A DNA stretch of 64,000 nt, from assembly GCF_010015585.1 (NCBI RefSeq), contig NW_022985099.1:6403-70402 (forward strand), in the 5' to 3' direction. A program made the translations under genes and the position numbers. This stretch comes from Eremomyces bilateralis CBS 781.70 (taxonomy: Eukaryota > Ascomycota > Dothideomycetes > Eremomycetales > Eremomycetaceae). Shown in pieces: positions 33,124 through 45,317 of this stretch. Every line of letters begins with the position of its first letter. Within the stretch, counting starts at the first letter, position 1. Under the pieces are notes generated by a model. That model saw only the letters and a program-made list of their open reading frames with translations, was not told where the DNA came from and did not search any database.

Positions 33124-34747
33124 ATGAAGGGCCAGGCGGCTGGGACATATGAGCCAGCTCTGGTGCCTATAGCTGGAGAAATAGTCACTATCTTTCTGAC
33201 TTTGGCCACCCTCTCAGTGTTGGTATTCTGTTTAAGTGAGGAGATCGCATCGAACCGTACCATTGAGGAATTTCCGATCTAACAGCGCGGTTCAGCTCGC
33301 CGAGTCCAATCGATACGATCATGGAAGAAATTACCCATCAACGGCTGGCGTATGCGATCTCCTTCTCTCGGAGACCAGAGCAATGGTCCGCTAACCCAGT
33401 GCTGCAGTGGTGTTCCTAATATACCTTGATTCATATACGTTCGTCGTGTTCACGGCTCTGGTGGCGAAAGGTCTGGGGATAAACACTTCCCCTCAGATAT
33501 GTGAAGGAGCCATCATCCTATGTATTGGCATCTCATTCAGCATTCAAACGACGGGCTGACACTGGCAGGCCTCATTTGCTATGTCACGACAAAGGTCATG
33601 GTGTACTACTTCCTCGTCGAAAAAGCCGTGAGCTATAATCGAACCCAGACTAATGGACATTCACTAACAATGACGAAGTATATCATCCGAGGCAGTCGGA
33701 AACCTCGACTGAAGGACCGACTATGGAAGATAAACTTCTTTGGCATGATGTGTAAGGACTAGTGACTGCTCGGAGAGTGCGAGTACTGACAGCTTGAAGG
33801 TCCTTACTTGATTATCATCGTCCTAAACTTCGTATTGTAAGAATTCACAACCATCCCCAATTGATCAATACTAACATCTACCAGCCGGATTGCATATATC
33901 GACGACGGTGGACAATGCATCATTGGAATGAAAAAAGCGGCCATGATTCCTTTGATAACATTCGATGTGATTGTCAACGTCAGTCGCTCCCTCAAGAAAT
34001 ACTTACCATTGCTAATTCTTCGACTATAGGTCTACCTTACCATCCTTTTCCTTATCCCGCTTCGAAGTACGGTTTAGTGTTTAATGCCCCTACTTGAATT
34101 AGACTGACGACCCTTACAGGACTTTATTCGTACAAACATGATACGAATCATTCTCTCCGCATCATGGCGCTCCGTACATTCATCGGCAGTTGCGCAACGC
34201 TGATATCCAGCGTTGCCAATTTAACAGTCCTAATGCTGTTGAACGGAGAGCCGGGTTGGATCTGCCTCATGCTATGCAATGCAGATGGTAACTCTCCGCA
34301 GTCACTAATTCCCATGGATTCTAACTCTTGATAGTCCTATTCACCGCCATCGTCCTCCACTGGATCACATCCATCGACTCAACACGCAATACGAGCGGAT
34401 ACAGCAAAAACCGCAGCGTCGGCGATGGCGACGCCACCACCCCGGCCGCCGTCTCCCAAAACCTCCGTTCGCAACGCCTCAGCATCCACGGCGAGAACGG
34501 TCAGATCTGGCACGACGAGAACGGACTGACGAAACTGCGCTCGCAAGGCCCCTGCGTCACGACCAAGATCGTCGGCGGCGTGGACGACAGCCAGGACAAT
34601 ATCGCGTTGCAGGGGATCCAAGTCCGGACGGAGCAGCGGCGGGAAGTGGAGGTGGATGGGCGGAGTGAGAGTAGTGCGAGGTCCGGGGAGAGGACGATTG
34701 GGGTGGCGGTATCGGGGCGGGGAGACTCGACGGAGAATATTGTCTAA
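33124..34747 (+). CDS. Ten-exon multi-pass membrane protein (fungal 7-TM-like family)
   Basis: Ten exons, 33124-33235, 33296-33349, 33408-33521, 33569-33627, 33679-33751, 33800-33836, 33885-33978, 34030-34066, 34120-34287 and 34335-34747, give 386 aa; introns are 47-60 nt with clear branch points. Hydrophobic segments include EIVTIFLTLATLSVLVFCL, LVFLIYLDSYTFVVFTALVA, TTKVMVYYFLVEKA, PYLIIIVLNFVL, AAMIPLITFDVIVNVYLTIL, a helix around VANLTVLMLL and VLFTAIVLHW, so about seven spans. The N-terminus is outside by charge (WKKLPINGW loop is basic). The last 95 residues are hydrophilic. I recognise the layout as a family common in Pezizomycotina with no known activity; it resembles receptors in topology only. 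No ORF longer than one exon survives, so the gene is easily missed. Confidence 0.82.
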
Positions 34748-34980
34748 TCTGAGAACGATTCTATGATGATTGCATATAGAATATAAATATGGGCTAGCGA
34801 CATCATTTCGGTTGGGTGGGAGTTCATGGGAAGTGCGGTCTGCATCAGTGCGGTTAAAATCAAGCGATTGTCACGGCCTAGACCTCAATAGGAGATGGAT
34901 GAATGGATGAATAGTCATTACTTATTATTGTTCGGATTGTTCAGCGATGCTGAAAGAGTATTGTATGTGATGCTCAATCG

Positions 34981-35464
34981 CTAGGTCATTCCCCCTTTGA
35001 AGTCCCGAGCTGTTCCCAAATTCCCAACTTTTCGCCCCTCCCAACTCGCCCTCCTGATTTCCCACCCTTCCACTACAAAACTCCCTCGCTGACTACTTCC
35101 CCACGCCCTCCGAAGCCCCCTCCACTTGTCCCTGAACGTCCTGAACACATGTGCAGCCAAGCGCCCCTGCACCTGCATACACCCTCGAAGCTCCTTATAG
35201 GAATATTTCATCAACCGCGAATTCTCGCCAACTTTGCCCGATGTATCTGCGTCCCTTTCTTTCCTTTATGAATCCATTCTCGTCCTCGCTGCTCATACTC
35301 ACCGCATGGTCCGCTAAGATCGCCACAGTGGAGGGGGACTCATCGTCTTCATCATGAGCATCCGACTCGCCATTCACGATGAACCGCAACTCTTCCATAC
35401 GCGCCATGAGCGTTTCCTTAAAATGGTCATAGGCGAGGAACGGTACCGCCTTTTCTAAGCCCAT
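34981..35464 (-). CDS. Possible small two-exon gene, unknown
   Basis: An ATG at 35464 opens 54 codons (MGLEKAVPFLAYDHFKETLM onward) with an acidic middle (HDEDDESPSTVAIL). A canonical GTGAGT donor begins at 35302. Removing 35302-35194 would join in frame to an exon 35193-34981 that starts ELRGCMQVQGRLAAHVF and is basic and Trp/Arg-rich, giving 124 aa. Without splicing the first frame still runs to 89 aa. The acceptor is weak and no homologue comes to mind, so this is tentative. Confidence 0.3.
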
Positions 35465-36640
35465 ACTCTTCTTACGGTTCTACCGGATGCCGGCGCACCT
35501 GAGTGTGGGAAGGGCAGGTCGAGGGAGTTCATCAGGAAGGAAATTGTTCGGATTACGTGTAACATATCCAGCCATGCCCCGAAGTTCGTCAAGTAAAGTG
35601 AAGAGTCAAGAATTGGTCTTTCAGCGGGCTAATACAGATATGAAGTTTCTCACAATGTCGCCGCATACCTCCGGTGATGGGACGCCTGCATCTCAGTACC
35701 ACCGACCCAGCATCCGAAGGCGATGCCATTGCTTCACCGTGTCACCACAGCGAGCCATTTCTGATGATTCGAGCTACGCAACTAATATGAAATCTTCTCA
35801 AGACGGAACTGTTATCCCAAAATCGACCTGTCTGCTTCAGATGCCTTCATTGCACACTGATACAGATTCCAAGATGGATCTCTGGGAAGCATACGACCTG
35901 TTGAAAGGACAAAGTACGATGAATCTGAATCAATAACTGTGACATGATAGGAAAACTCGAGAGCATTCGTAGAAGACGGCAGGCAGAGCATCAAGAAACC
36001 ACGTCATTGAAGCAGACCAAGACGGATGAACGACTGTGACACGATACATAGTACCCTCGTACAAGTGCATTCAGAACTCGGAAGGGGACATAAGAGACGA
36101 CGGCAGCAACTTGAATTTTCTCATACTCTTTTCATCTCACCGGTTATGATGTCAGTAGTCAGAGCAATAAAGCATCAGATTGCGATCAAAGTTTCAGATA
36201 AAGCGAGGAGGAAGTTGATATCCCGAGAATCCCGTGTACAAGGGATAGGGCTAATAATACATAGAACGGGGGTGGAAATATTAGTTCCCGCCTCCCAGCT
36301 GAAGTGTGATATGACTAGGAACCTGGCTGGCTGACCCCATAAATCTGATGACTGATTGCTTAATCCAAGGGGTCCATCATGGCGGGTGGTACCGCATTGA
36401 TGGGGTAACCAGTCCTCTCTCCTCAACTTGAATGAGTTCAACAATCCAAACCCTATCTCAAGAAGAAAGGGCATATTACTTGAACCCGGGAATCAATCTT
36501 ATTACAGCGCGACAACGTAGAAAGCTTTCACGTTTAAGGCTAATGGGCATCGTGTTGGATAGCTGACTGGGCTGATAGCGCCACAAATAAACCGGCTTGA
36601 TTGCCGGGCTAGGATCAGTGGCGACTGGCGAGAAACATTT

Positions 36641-36654
36641 CCCGGCACGCCGGG
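36641..36654. repeat. Perfect 6-bp inverted repeat, CCCGGC-AC-GCCGGG
   Basis: CCCGGC and GCCGGG are separated by two bases. It could form a hairpin, or be a binding site for a dimeric regulator about 300 bases before the GT34 gene. Related CCGG-containing pieces lie just upstream near 36590-36610. Confidence 0.45.
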
Positions 36655-36953
36655 TAATTTCAGCGAGGCTACTCCGTAATAGATCTAGGTTTGCAGTAGG
36701 GACGGGACGATAAAGTCACTCCTTTTATCTCTGGTGCTACCAGGCGATACGTGATGCAAGGGATCGCATCGCATCGAAGATTTTCTTTCTGGAGTTACTC
36801 TTCTTAGTTCTTCCTGTTTGACAGCTTGACATCTGTGTTTGACATCTAGCTCGGGAATTATGCACTTGGGTGCGATATACTCACGTCTTCGATATCGCGA
36901 ATCTTTCGGATCATTCACCCTTATAAGCTTCCGGTGACCCTAGGTCGGAACAA

Positions 36954-38438
36954 ATGCCGTCGCGACTGGCACGCAAGTAAGTTGCGATCCTATATACCCC
37001 ACAAAACGAGACGATCAATATACCACGCCTTGAGTTGCCGAAGGTGGACACTCACTAACAGAACCCTTTCCGCAGTTATGCCGCCGTTGCGGTGGTCATC
37101 CTGATATTCATCGTCAGTTTCCAACTCCTCCGCACGAGCGGCTCGGACAGCCCGACAACGTGGTCGGTCGGATCATGGAGTGCAGGCGACTGGGCATCAT
37201 TTGGGCAGCCACCCCCTTCGGCGGAATCGGCCGCGTCGACAAACCCCCTTCCTGGCCAGAGCGAGAAGGAGAAGATTGACCCGGAATCGGAATACGGATA
37301 TGGAGAACCAAGTAGTGCCGAATCCGCGTCATCTTCGTCCAACGGTGAGCCTGCGATAAACGTCGCAAATCCCCCGTGGGCGACCAACGTCCACGACCAT
37401 CAAAGCACGTCAACGACCGCCCCCGAATCTACTTCCACCATCGAAGTCCCATCCGCACCCTCGACGTCCTCCGAAACCTCCGAGACCCCCGAGGCCCCTT
37501 CTCCCTCCGATACCGTACCCCACCCCAACATCTTCAAACCCAACTTCACCGTCCCCTCCGCCCCCGTCACCTTCGACCCCTCCGGGCCCCAACCCAGCCA
37601 AATTGCCCTCCTGACCGCCACCGACGGCAAGGGCCACAACGGCGGCATCCCCAACATCGTCGAGCAGACGGCCGCCAACCGCCGCGAATACTGCGCCCAC
37701 CACGGCTACGTGTACCAGTTTGTCAACATCTCCGGCTTCGACCTCGGCGGCGCGCACGCCGTGTGGGCGAAGCTCCCCGCCATCGCGGAGACGTTCGCGA
37801 AGAACCCCGCGGTCGAGTGGGTGTGGTGGCTGGACTTGGACGCCATCATCATGACGCCGAATCGAACGATGCAGGACGTGGTGCTGTCGGAGGCGGCACT
37901 GCGGCGGGCGTATAAGAGCGATTCGGACTTCGTGCAATACGGGAATTGGAGCGCGATCCCCGGGGCGAGGACGCGCGCGGAGGCGGATTGGCAGACAATG
38001 GATTTTTTGATCAGTCAGGATCAGAATGGGTTGAATGCGGGAAGCTTTTTGATTCGGAGGAGCGCGTGGAGTAAGATGTTGTTGGATATGTGGGGGGATC
38101 CGTTGTTGAGGGAGCAGGACTGGGTGGGAAAGGAGCAGGATGCTTTGGTGAGTGCTGGACCCGTTGATACACTCGCTGTTCTCTAGGTTATCTTATACGC
38201 ATTTTACTAACCATCGTGGTAGTTACATCTTGTTAAGAACCATGCCGTCATCCGCAAAAACATTGGCTTGATCCAGCAGCGAACGATCAATGGCTATTCC
38301 GAGGGCGATGGGGACATGGGCTGGCAAGTAGGCGATATTGCTGTTCATTTCGCTGGCTGTTGGGTTGCCGATGTGTGTGCAGAGCGGTGGGCGCAGTTCT
38401 GGGAGATTAGAGGTCGAGTTGGATCTGATGCGTTCTGA
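36954..38438 (+). CDS. GT34 glycosyltransferase (Gma12/Mnn10 type), Golgi type II
   Basis: Three exons, 36954-36976, 37076-38147 and 38223-38438, give 436 aa; the first exon holds just MPSRLAR and part of a codon. A signal anchor (VAVVILIFIVSFQLL, about 12-27) is followed by a 145-residue Ser/Pro/Glu-rich stem, then the catalytic domain from about 175: IALLTATDGKGH, then YVYQFVN, VWAKLPAI, the DXD-type metal site WWLDLDAIIMTP (about 260-267), GLNAGSFLIRRS and the C-terminal HFAGCW. GT34 enzymes add alpha-1,2-galactose or alpha-1,6-mannose to N-glycan outer chains in the Golgi; which sugar is used here cannot be read from sequence. The third exon supplies the end of the domain. Confidence 0.85.
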
Positions 38439-39319
38439 GGACGAAATTTACAAGTTAAGGATTGGTTATCCGCATTTGCAAGGCGTTCGGAAGGGAATCA
38501 TACTGTATGTTAAATCTACTATGGAATCCTTACAATAGGATGATAGTGTGTATTGTCCCACGTTATTCGGCTCTCTATGCTAGAGCGTATAGTTTTTAGT
38601 CATATTAATACACAAATGGAGAGATCCAACTAACTCATTCATCATCTTGTCCTATTATTTGATTAAGCTCTCTCGATCGTACTACTATGCCTATGTGAGC
38701 GAGGAGGGATCCGTCTAGACCGCCAATGACTTCTTCCACATCGCCGGTTGGCCAAACTGTCCGATCTTCCTCCCTTAAGCCATCTATACCGGAACGAAGT
38801 TCAGCACATCGATATCTTCATAGAGCAGCGATCTATTCTCGCGGGTTCATCATGTCAATATACCCCTTATGCCCATACTTACGCCTTCATGTTGTTTCTC
38901 CAGGTGTCCTATGAATCGACGACATCGTCCCTCTCAACGTCGACAGATCTTTTTCAAAGCAGGGGTGTTTTCTCTCTTAACAATTGATTCAAGCCGATTC
39001 CCCACTTGCTATTTGGTTCGATCCCGTAATGGGGTTCCTAGAACAGGTCTAAGACACTGAAGAACGATCCAGCGTGTATGTTCTATCCTTGCTATGTACA
39101 GAGTCGTGATGATTCAGTTCGATTCTATATACAGCGAAAGTTCGAATGCATAGTTCATATCATAGACCCAATTCAAATGGACTTTCCAAGTCATACCTCA
39201 TTTCAGTCATATCATGATCCCCAGTCCCTATTCTTTGAGTCCAAACTGGCTTGTTCATGTTTCTCACCCTTATCTATGATCGAAGGCCCGATAAGGATAT
39301 GAATCACTAGCCAGGAGGA
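38439..39319. other. Convergent intergenic region, nothing seen
   Basis: The GT34 and GH71 genes converge here, so it should hold both 3' UTRs. It is slightly AT-richer than the genes. No open frame or repeat is convincing. Confidence 0.5.
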
Positions 39320-40918
39320 TCAAGCGGTCCATGGAATGGCACGCCTGGTACCCGAAGAGGAGCCAAAAGTTAGCACGAGAGGTCCGGCTCCGACAACGGC
39401 GGCATTCATGTTTGTCCATGTCGGGTTTTTAGTGATGGGCGTTTTCCCGTCGGCAGCCTGTACCGTGGTCCCATCCCGCAGCACCGCCGTCATGGGATGG
39501 ATATCGACGACAAAGTCCCGCGGAAAATCGACGCGATACATTGTCGGAACCGACGCTTCATGGACGTCGAAGAGGATTCCGTAGTTCGCGCCAACGGAGG
39601 TCGAGATGGTGGACGGCTTGGATACCAAGGCCCAGATGAAGACCGCGTCTTGCGGACCGGCGCTATTTCGGACGCTGGAACTGCCGTTGCCGCTGGAACT
39701 TTGCGCGGACTTCGGGTACGGACGATACCACAGAACGGCGTGGTCAGAGGTGACGGTTGGCCGGGAGCCGGTCTTGTACCACTGGATGTAATAGGAGGTC
39801 ATGGTGCGCCACGCGGCATGGGACATTCCGTAGACATAGTTGCCTTGGTCGAAGAGCTGGACAGAACCTGGACCGTCTTCGGACTTGGGAGGCAAATCGG
39901 CAATATAGGATGACTCGGCGTAGTCGTTCCAGGTGAGGATCTCGATTATATCGGGGTTCACGGTATCAATGGCATCTTCCCATCTGTATTTAAACAGAGT
40001 GTCGGAGTTCTGGACCCACGAGTCGCCGCCGAGATCCTTGAACTGCCAGGGTGCGACAGCTGCGATTTGATTAGAGTCGTTACTATCACCGATGCAAGAC
40101 GGAGACTAACCCATGATATATGGCCCAGTACGCCCTGTGGATTTCAATGCTTCCTTAAACTCGACGTCTGCCTGTGCAGTCAAGTTGCTTGGGACATCGA
40201 GTGGCCAGGCTTGCCAATTGAAGAAGCCATCAATCTCAGGAAACTGGTTAATTAAATTACGCGCACATTGATCTGGGGCGATGCGTTGGGCGTCCTGAGC
40301 GAAATCGGTAAGGGCAGGTGCAATGCTGACCTCGAACCCTCGAGATCTAGCCTGGTCCTTTACGCCTCGGAAGAGATCATTTCCGTAATTGGTTCCTGCA
40401 TACGTTGAGACGAGAATCGCGCCGTTCCATTTATACATTGCTGAAGAGTCCTTGTTGGTGTTGAGTTGGTCAGCAATGAGTTCTGCCGTCCATCCCGTTC
40501 CCGAGCACCCAGGCCCGCCCGGGTAATACGCCATATCGAAGGAGTGGAAAAGCTTGAAGCCAAGTTCTTCCGCGGCAGCGAAAGCATCGGCTATGCGGTC
40601 CATTTGCCACGATAGATTGGGAGATTGACAATACGGAGGGATCCAGTTCAGAGCTATGGACTAATCAACGTAAGTTCAGTGTGATACATTCACTTGATCT
40701 TACCAAAGCCATCAATTCCGGTCTCTTTTGCTTTGGATATTTCTGTTTCCCATTCCGCCTGGGAGTAGGAGTAGGAGTTTTGCACCTTCACATGGTCAGA
40801 AGCGTTCTCTCTAAAGTAGCTACAATGAACATACCATGAAATGGGCAAAGACATCTTTTGCACGCGCCATTTCCATGACTGAGCTGGCGGCCAGCAATAC
40901 TAATCCTAAGGAACGCAT
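39320..40918 (-). CDS. GH71 alpha-1,3-glucanase (mutanase), secreted
   Basis: Four exons, 40918-40835, 40785-40704, 40653-40111 and 40059-39320, give 482 aa; introns are 49-51 nt. A signal peptide (MRSLGLVLLAASSVMEMARA) precedes KDVFAHFMVQNSYSYSQAEW, the typical GH71 start. Other family blocks are GIDGFALNWIPP, LGFKLFHSFDMAYYPGG, GFFNWQAWP and EILTWNDYAESSYI. The enzyme hydrolyses alpha-1,3-glucan, a wall polysaccharide of filamentous fungi, and acts in septum cleavage, autolysis or feeding on other fungi. No carbohydrate-binding module is present after the catalytic domain; the length fits the short GH71 class. The gene converges with the GT34 gene. Confidence 0.9.
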
Positions 40919-42730
40919 CTTGATTCAGCGTTATCCAAGCAATGCTATAAGGAGTGACGATAATGTGTTTCAAGGAATGATTTCAGCTAGAGGCCAAACA
41001 ATGGGCAAGAACGGGAATTTATGTTCCCCCAAACAACAACTCCGCTCTGAAGAGGTAAGCGCATGTCAAAACCCAGATATCCGGTCCAGACGGGATCTGG
41101 GGGAACCGGATATCAAAGTCCCGGCACTGAATATCATCACCAAGAGGCTGGCCATTCACTGCCATCAGCTTCATGGCCATATCGCTACGATTGGCGGACA
41201 AAGGTAGACATGGACTCTCCTGCACTCTCCTTGGAGTGAGCCGAAAGCAATGCGTTGACTGGCAGTATACACCGAATCACACCATTCACTACCAGAGGAA
41301 TGACACGAACAGGGCGGCATGCATAACGCACCTATCTTGACTCCTTTCCCTGGCGACTCAATGAGAAACCCCGGATGTAGCGGTACTTAGAAACCAACTG
41401 TCGGAAACTAGAACACGGAGACACATGTTCAGCGCAGCAGTTTCGAAGGTTTGATGTTGAAAGTTCGGCTTTTTCAGGCACAGTAGCCGACTGGCCAATG
41501 CGCAAGGGCGCTTGATCACAATTCATCACATCGGGGTCCACTCATCGAACTAATGCATCTCCAACCTCCATCTGCATTCAACAATCAAGTGAATGACAGC
41601 AAGGATCGAGATCACGAGGCGCAAGCCTGTCGGAAGAGCGTGAGGAGAACCGGCGAAAGGAATTCTCCTTCGCTAAGCTGTTCGTTTCGACATGCGCTGA
41701 ATTTCTGATAGGCGGGGAGCTGATATCAAGTTTCGTTTCCGACGTTCCGAAACAGCGGAATTTCGATGTGGACAAATCACCAATGTATCCCCCCTCTTTC
41801 ACAAGATCCAAATCGTCCGGATGGTCCAGTGTTTCCGCGCCGAGAAAATATTTGAAGAATTACGATGCGAAACTCGAAGTGCTGCATATCACACGTGAAG
41901 GGTGAGATGGAGGATGACGATTGCTGGAGCAAGTGTGGGGATGGAACGAACTCGGCGCTTGATGAAGCTGCTGGAACCCCCAAGAGCTCAGCTGCCAAAA
42001 TATCTCAGTGACTCTAGCTGATATAAGTTGCTGTCCAACTTAGTCTGTCAGTTTACTCACTAAGATCTGATGTCGGAACTCGGGCGATGATAATCCAGAG
42101 ACGCATTTTTCATCCTTGGGGCACAGATTGCCGTGATATTGGGTGTAACATAGCCAAGTGTTTGGAGTAGTGCTAACATGATCTGATAGTCGCTACGGTA
42201 CTCACCTACCGGTTCGCGTTTGCATGATAGTGAGATCTAGAGCCAGGAGTTTCTGCCAGGGAGCAGGGAAAATCCATTCGCGGAGGCAGGTTTAGAATAC
42301 ATACGTATGTACTAGGAACCGACGCGCGATCACCAGAGAAATTAACAAACCTAGTTAGCCATCGGCTCTAGGTGGATTGGATGTGGCTAAGAACCATTTA
42401 AATGGCCCAAATGGGCATTTCGGCGAATACATCCCGGCTTTGCCAACATTTATATCCCGAAGTCCGAACATCCATCGCAAATTCGCAATGCCATGTCCGG
42501 CGCACAGACAGTAGGTGACAGCAATCCTTCAGTCATATCAGAACATTCGCGGCATTGTTTAGGCTTTTACATATTCTATTCGCCTGTGGACCATCGGTCT
42601 TTTTTCTTCCGTCAGTTTTTCCAATATCTGTCATTGGCTAGTAGAGTTCCGTCTGCTCGACTGAATTGTCCGGGTGACTTGCATACGATGTGTCTATATA
42701 TCTCCCAACCGATTACAGCTGCCCTTGATC
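40919..42730. other. Intergenic; no callable gene
   Basis: About 1.8 kb. On the minus strand, 41860-41578 contains a protein-like open stretch (KYFLGAETLDHPDDLDLVKE) without a start or a matching upstream exon; it may be a decayed gene. The rest shows nothing. Confidence 0.4.
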
Positions 42731-44060
42731 CTATGCGTTGAAGTCAATCACAATGCGTCCCGCAACTTGTCCTTTCCTTAGCTTCTCCACGCCCTCTGGC
42801 ATGCGCGAGATCGGCAACACTTCACAGATCTGCTGAAGGAGACCACGTTGGGCGAAGAGAAGCGCTTGGTGTGTGTCCTCCATGCCCCCGATTACTGTCC
42901 CTTTGATGGTCAGGCCTTGCAAAATGTACTTTAGAGGGTTGGCCCCAAGATCTGCTGCCGGAGCTGGAGGAATGCCGATACACATCACCGCCGCACCGGG
43001 CCGCGTTCCTGTCATCGGGATCGCGTTTTGATACGCCAACGGGGCAGTTACAAATACCCCATGGGCGCCGAGTCCATCCGTTAGCTTCACCACCTCCGCC
43101 GCCGCATCCCCGACTTCCTTGAAATCTACGAAATGCTCCGCGCCCATTTGAAGGGCGAGGTCTTTCTTCTCCGCGCCGGTATCGACGACAATGGGCCGGA
43201 AGCCCATCGCTTTCGCAAGCTGCACGCCTTGGATCCCCACGCCGCCACCGCCGCCGGGGAAACACGCCCAGTTACCGGGCTTAAGGGGGGAGCGGGTGAG
43301 CGAGCGGTACATTGTTGAGCCGCTGCACATGATGGGTCCGGCGACTATGTCAGAGACGCCGTCGGGGATGGGAGAGAGATATTTGGCGGGGCACGCAATA
43401 TATTCTTGGTAGGTACCTAGTGAGAGTTGCGTCAGTAAGGTTTGTACCTGCTCTAAGTCCGTTCTTCGTGTTCCCGTTGCACTTCACAAGTATTTAAGGA
43501 CTCAGTTGATGGCATCTTACCTGGTCGCATCAACCCTGCATGGACGCCTTTCGGGCAGTGCGTTTCCCTGTTGTTCGATTCAGCAGATGAAACGAATAGA
43601 GTTGGTTGATCGTTGATCCTTACATATCTCCCCAACACAGCTCACAGCTCCCACAACAGTCCATCAATGGTTTCATACCCGCGCGATCCCCAACCTTATA
43701 GTTGGACACGTTTGCTCCAACCTTGACTACTACACCTGCTCCCTCGTGGCCTGGCGAGCGGACTCCGAAGTCACCCATGTTCGGGAACTCAGTGCCTAAG
43801 TCGTTGAGCATATAGTGGATGTCGGAGTAACAAAGTCCAGTGCAGTTGATCTTGAGGAGAATTTCGTCGGACGCTGCGAACTTTAGACTCTGCTATGACA
43901 AGTGTGGAGAGAGGGAAGAGGGTATACCGATCTCAGGAACTGGAACTTCTTCGACCGTCACGTAGAAGTTGGGTCCCATGTCATTCACTACTCCCGCTTT
44001 GCATGTTTTGGGGATATCGTAGGATTTCGTTGCCCCATTGCTGCCGGTAGTATCTGCCAT
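42731..44060 (-). CDS. Zinc-dependent alcohol dehydrogenase (MDR family)
   Basis: Four exons, 44060-43928, 43873-43624, 43567-43521 and 43416-42731, give 371 aa. It oxidises an alcohol to an aldehyde or ketone with NAD(P)+. Catalytic zinc ligands are Cys59 (GLCYSD), His87-Glu88 (PGHEGAG) and Cys174 (PIMCSG); the structural zinc loop has Cys118, Cys121, Cys124 and Cys132 at the classic spacing. The coenzyme fold starts at GGGGGVGIQGVQLAK (about 198-212), followed by an acidic residue in VVDTGAEK, which favours NAD+. It resembles yeast-type ADH more than sorbitol or cinnamyl forms, but with an N-terminal extension of about 15 residues. Introns are 54, 56 and 104 nt. It heads a group of redox and hydrolase genes reaching 50 kb. 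Confidence 0.88.
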
Positions 44061-44798
44061 AGTGGACAATCGTAGCTATGGCTCTAGAGTCTGGATGTTG
44101 GATATGTCGATTATGACCCTTTCCCGGCTGGATTCGAGAGTTCCTTATTCGGGGGTGTCGCCAGAGTATATGGAATATTCTAAACAAAATTTCTCATCGA
44201 GGAAGAGTTATATCCAACGTTTAACTCGCATAGCGATTTCCGGCACTGTTTTACTGACCTGCGTATCTCCATACCCGTTCCCCGCCCCCGAGGTCCTACA
44301 TATACCCTCAAAACGCGGGGTCGCAATGCCAGGTTCTCCCATTGATCGATTATTATTACCGGAGTCTTGACAAGGAATTAAACCGATCTCCCCGCTATCT
44401 AAAGAATCATGTTTCGAAGGGCATCGAACCGCCATTGGGGATTCTGTCATGTCAGCATTGATGTGGTGAAGACTCTCGAGCTTGACTCGATATGATGCAC
44501 GACATCGTAGCTGTTGTTAGGTGGGGCTAGAATAGCGGAGCAGAACACTGATACTGTACTGTACCACTTAGTCCCTATCGTCTGATGTAGCAGGCTAACT
44601 ATCGATATTTTGAAGTAAGTTAGTTAGTCATGTAACTAAACCTTTCCTTCCCTTTGCATGCTTCTCGTCCTTAATATTATCACCTTCAAATAACTTCCGG
44701 AGTGTAGCTAGACCAGATAACTATCATCGAATTGCCAGGGCTAGCACTTTCGACTGAATACGGGCATAGTGTCATGTTGATCTAGCCCGCATTCCCTA

Positions 44799-45317
44799 TC
44801 AACCGAGAGTCTTTGACACGGCCATCAGACAACACAGCCAAGCACCCAGATCTGTTGTCAGTGTTCTAACCATATTGATCCTCAACCATTCCCGCAACAG
44901 ATCCACGTTCGACTTCTGCCCGCCACCATGCCCCCTCTCAAATCCACCTTCCGCAATCCCCTGGATCCTCGGCGCCACCGCTGGCACAAACACCAGGTGG
45001 CCGACAGCCAGTGCCGCCGTCGCCATATACCACTTCAACGATCCGTGGCTCTCTAGCAGCGGCCGTGCCTGCCAGATACTCCCGACTGAGGCCCACGTCG
45101 TGATGCCTAGTAAGCCGACAACCCGCGGGAGACCAGCGGAGAAGAAGGCTCGGAAGTAATCCGGGAGTAAGACGTTGCTGCGCTCGCGGCACTCCGGGCG
45201 CGTGAAGATTTGCAGGAAGAAATGTTGGTCGGCGGCGAACCAGAGCGAGCAGGATGTGGAGATGAGAGGGGCGACTAGCAGAGCCGTTCGAAGATTGACG
45301 GAGGGAAAGGATGTCAT
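44799..45317 (-). CDS. Small integral membrane protein, DUF1772/anthrone-oxygenase-like
   Basis: A single exon gives 172 aa with four hydrophobic segments (around LLVAPLISTSCSLWFAAD, VVGLLGITTWASVGSIW, MATAALAVGHLVFVPAVAP and LTTDLGAWLCCLMAVS). The layout, the N-terminal helix, the polar loop and the closing R-x-L-T-T-D helix are like the DUF1772 family, which includes fungal anthrone oxygenases of polyketide pathways. I cannot confirm the family from motifs alone; a plain small transporter-like protein is the alternative. No polyketide synthase is near, so if it is an oxygenase relative the substrate is open. It lies between the alcohol dehydrogenase and the lactonase-like gene, both on the same strand. 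Confidence 0.55.
   Translation of the reverse strand: MTSFPSVNLRTALLVAPLISTSCSLWFAADQHFFLQIFTRPECRERSNVLLPDYFRAFFSAGLPRVVGLLGITTWASVGSIWQARPLLESHGSLKWYMATAALAVGHLVFVPAVAPRIQGIAEGGFERGHGGGQKSNVDLLREWLRINMVRTLTTDLGAWLCCLMAVSKTLG

Larger units (their letters stand above)
34748..36953. other. Intergenic with weak coding signals
   Basis: About 2.2 kb. A possible two-exon gene lies on the minus strand at 34981-35464. A plus frame at 35487-35936 has ordinary composition but no motif and no splice extension. A perfect hairpin-forming palindrome lies at 36641-36654. Nothing else stands out. Confidence 0.4.

Noticed and set aside
41578-41998. Minus-strand frames possibly encoding part of a protein (KYFLGAETLDHPDD)
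   Set aside because: A stop precedes the good stretch, no matching upstream exon was found, and the downstream part is Ser/Arg-rich without motif.
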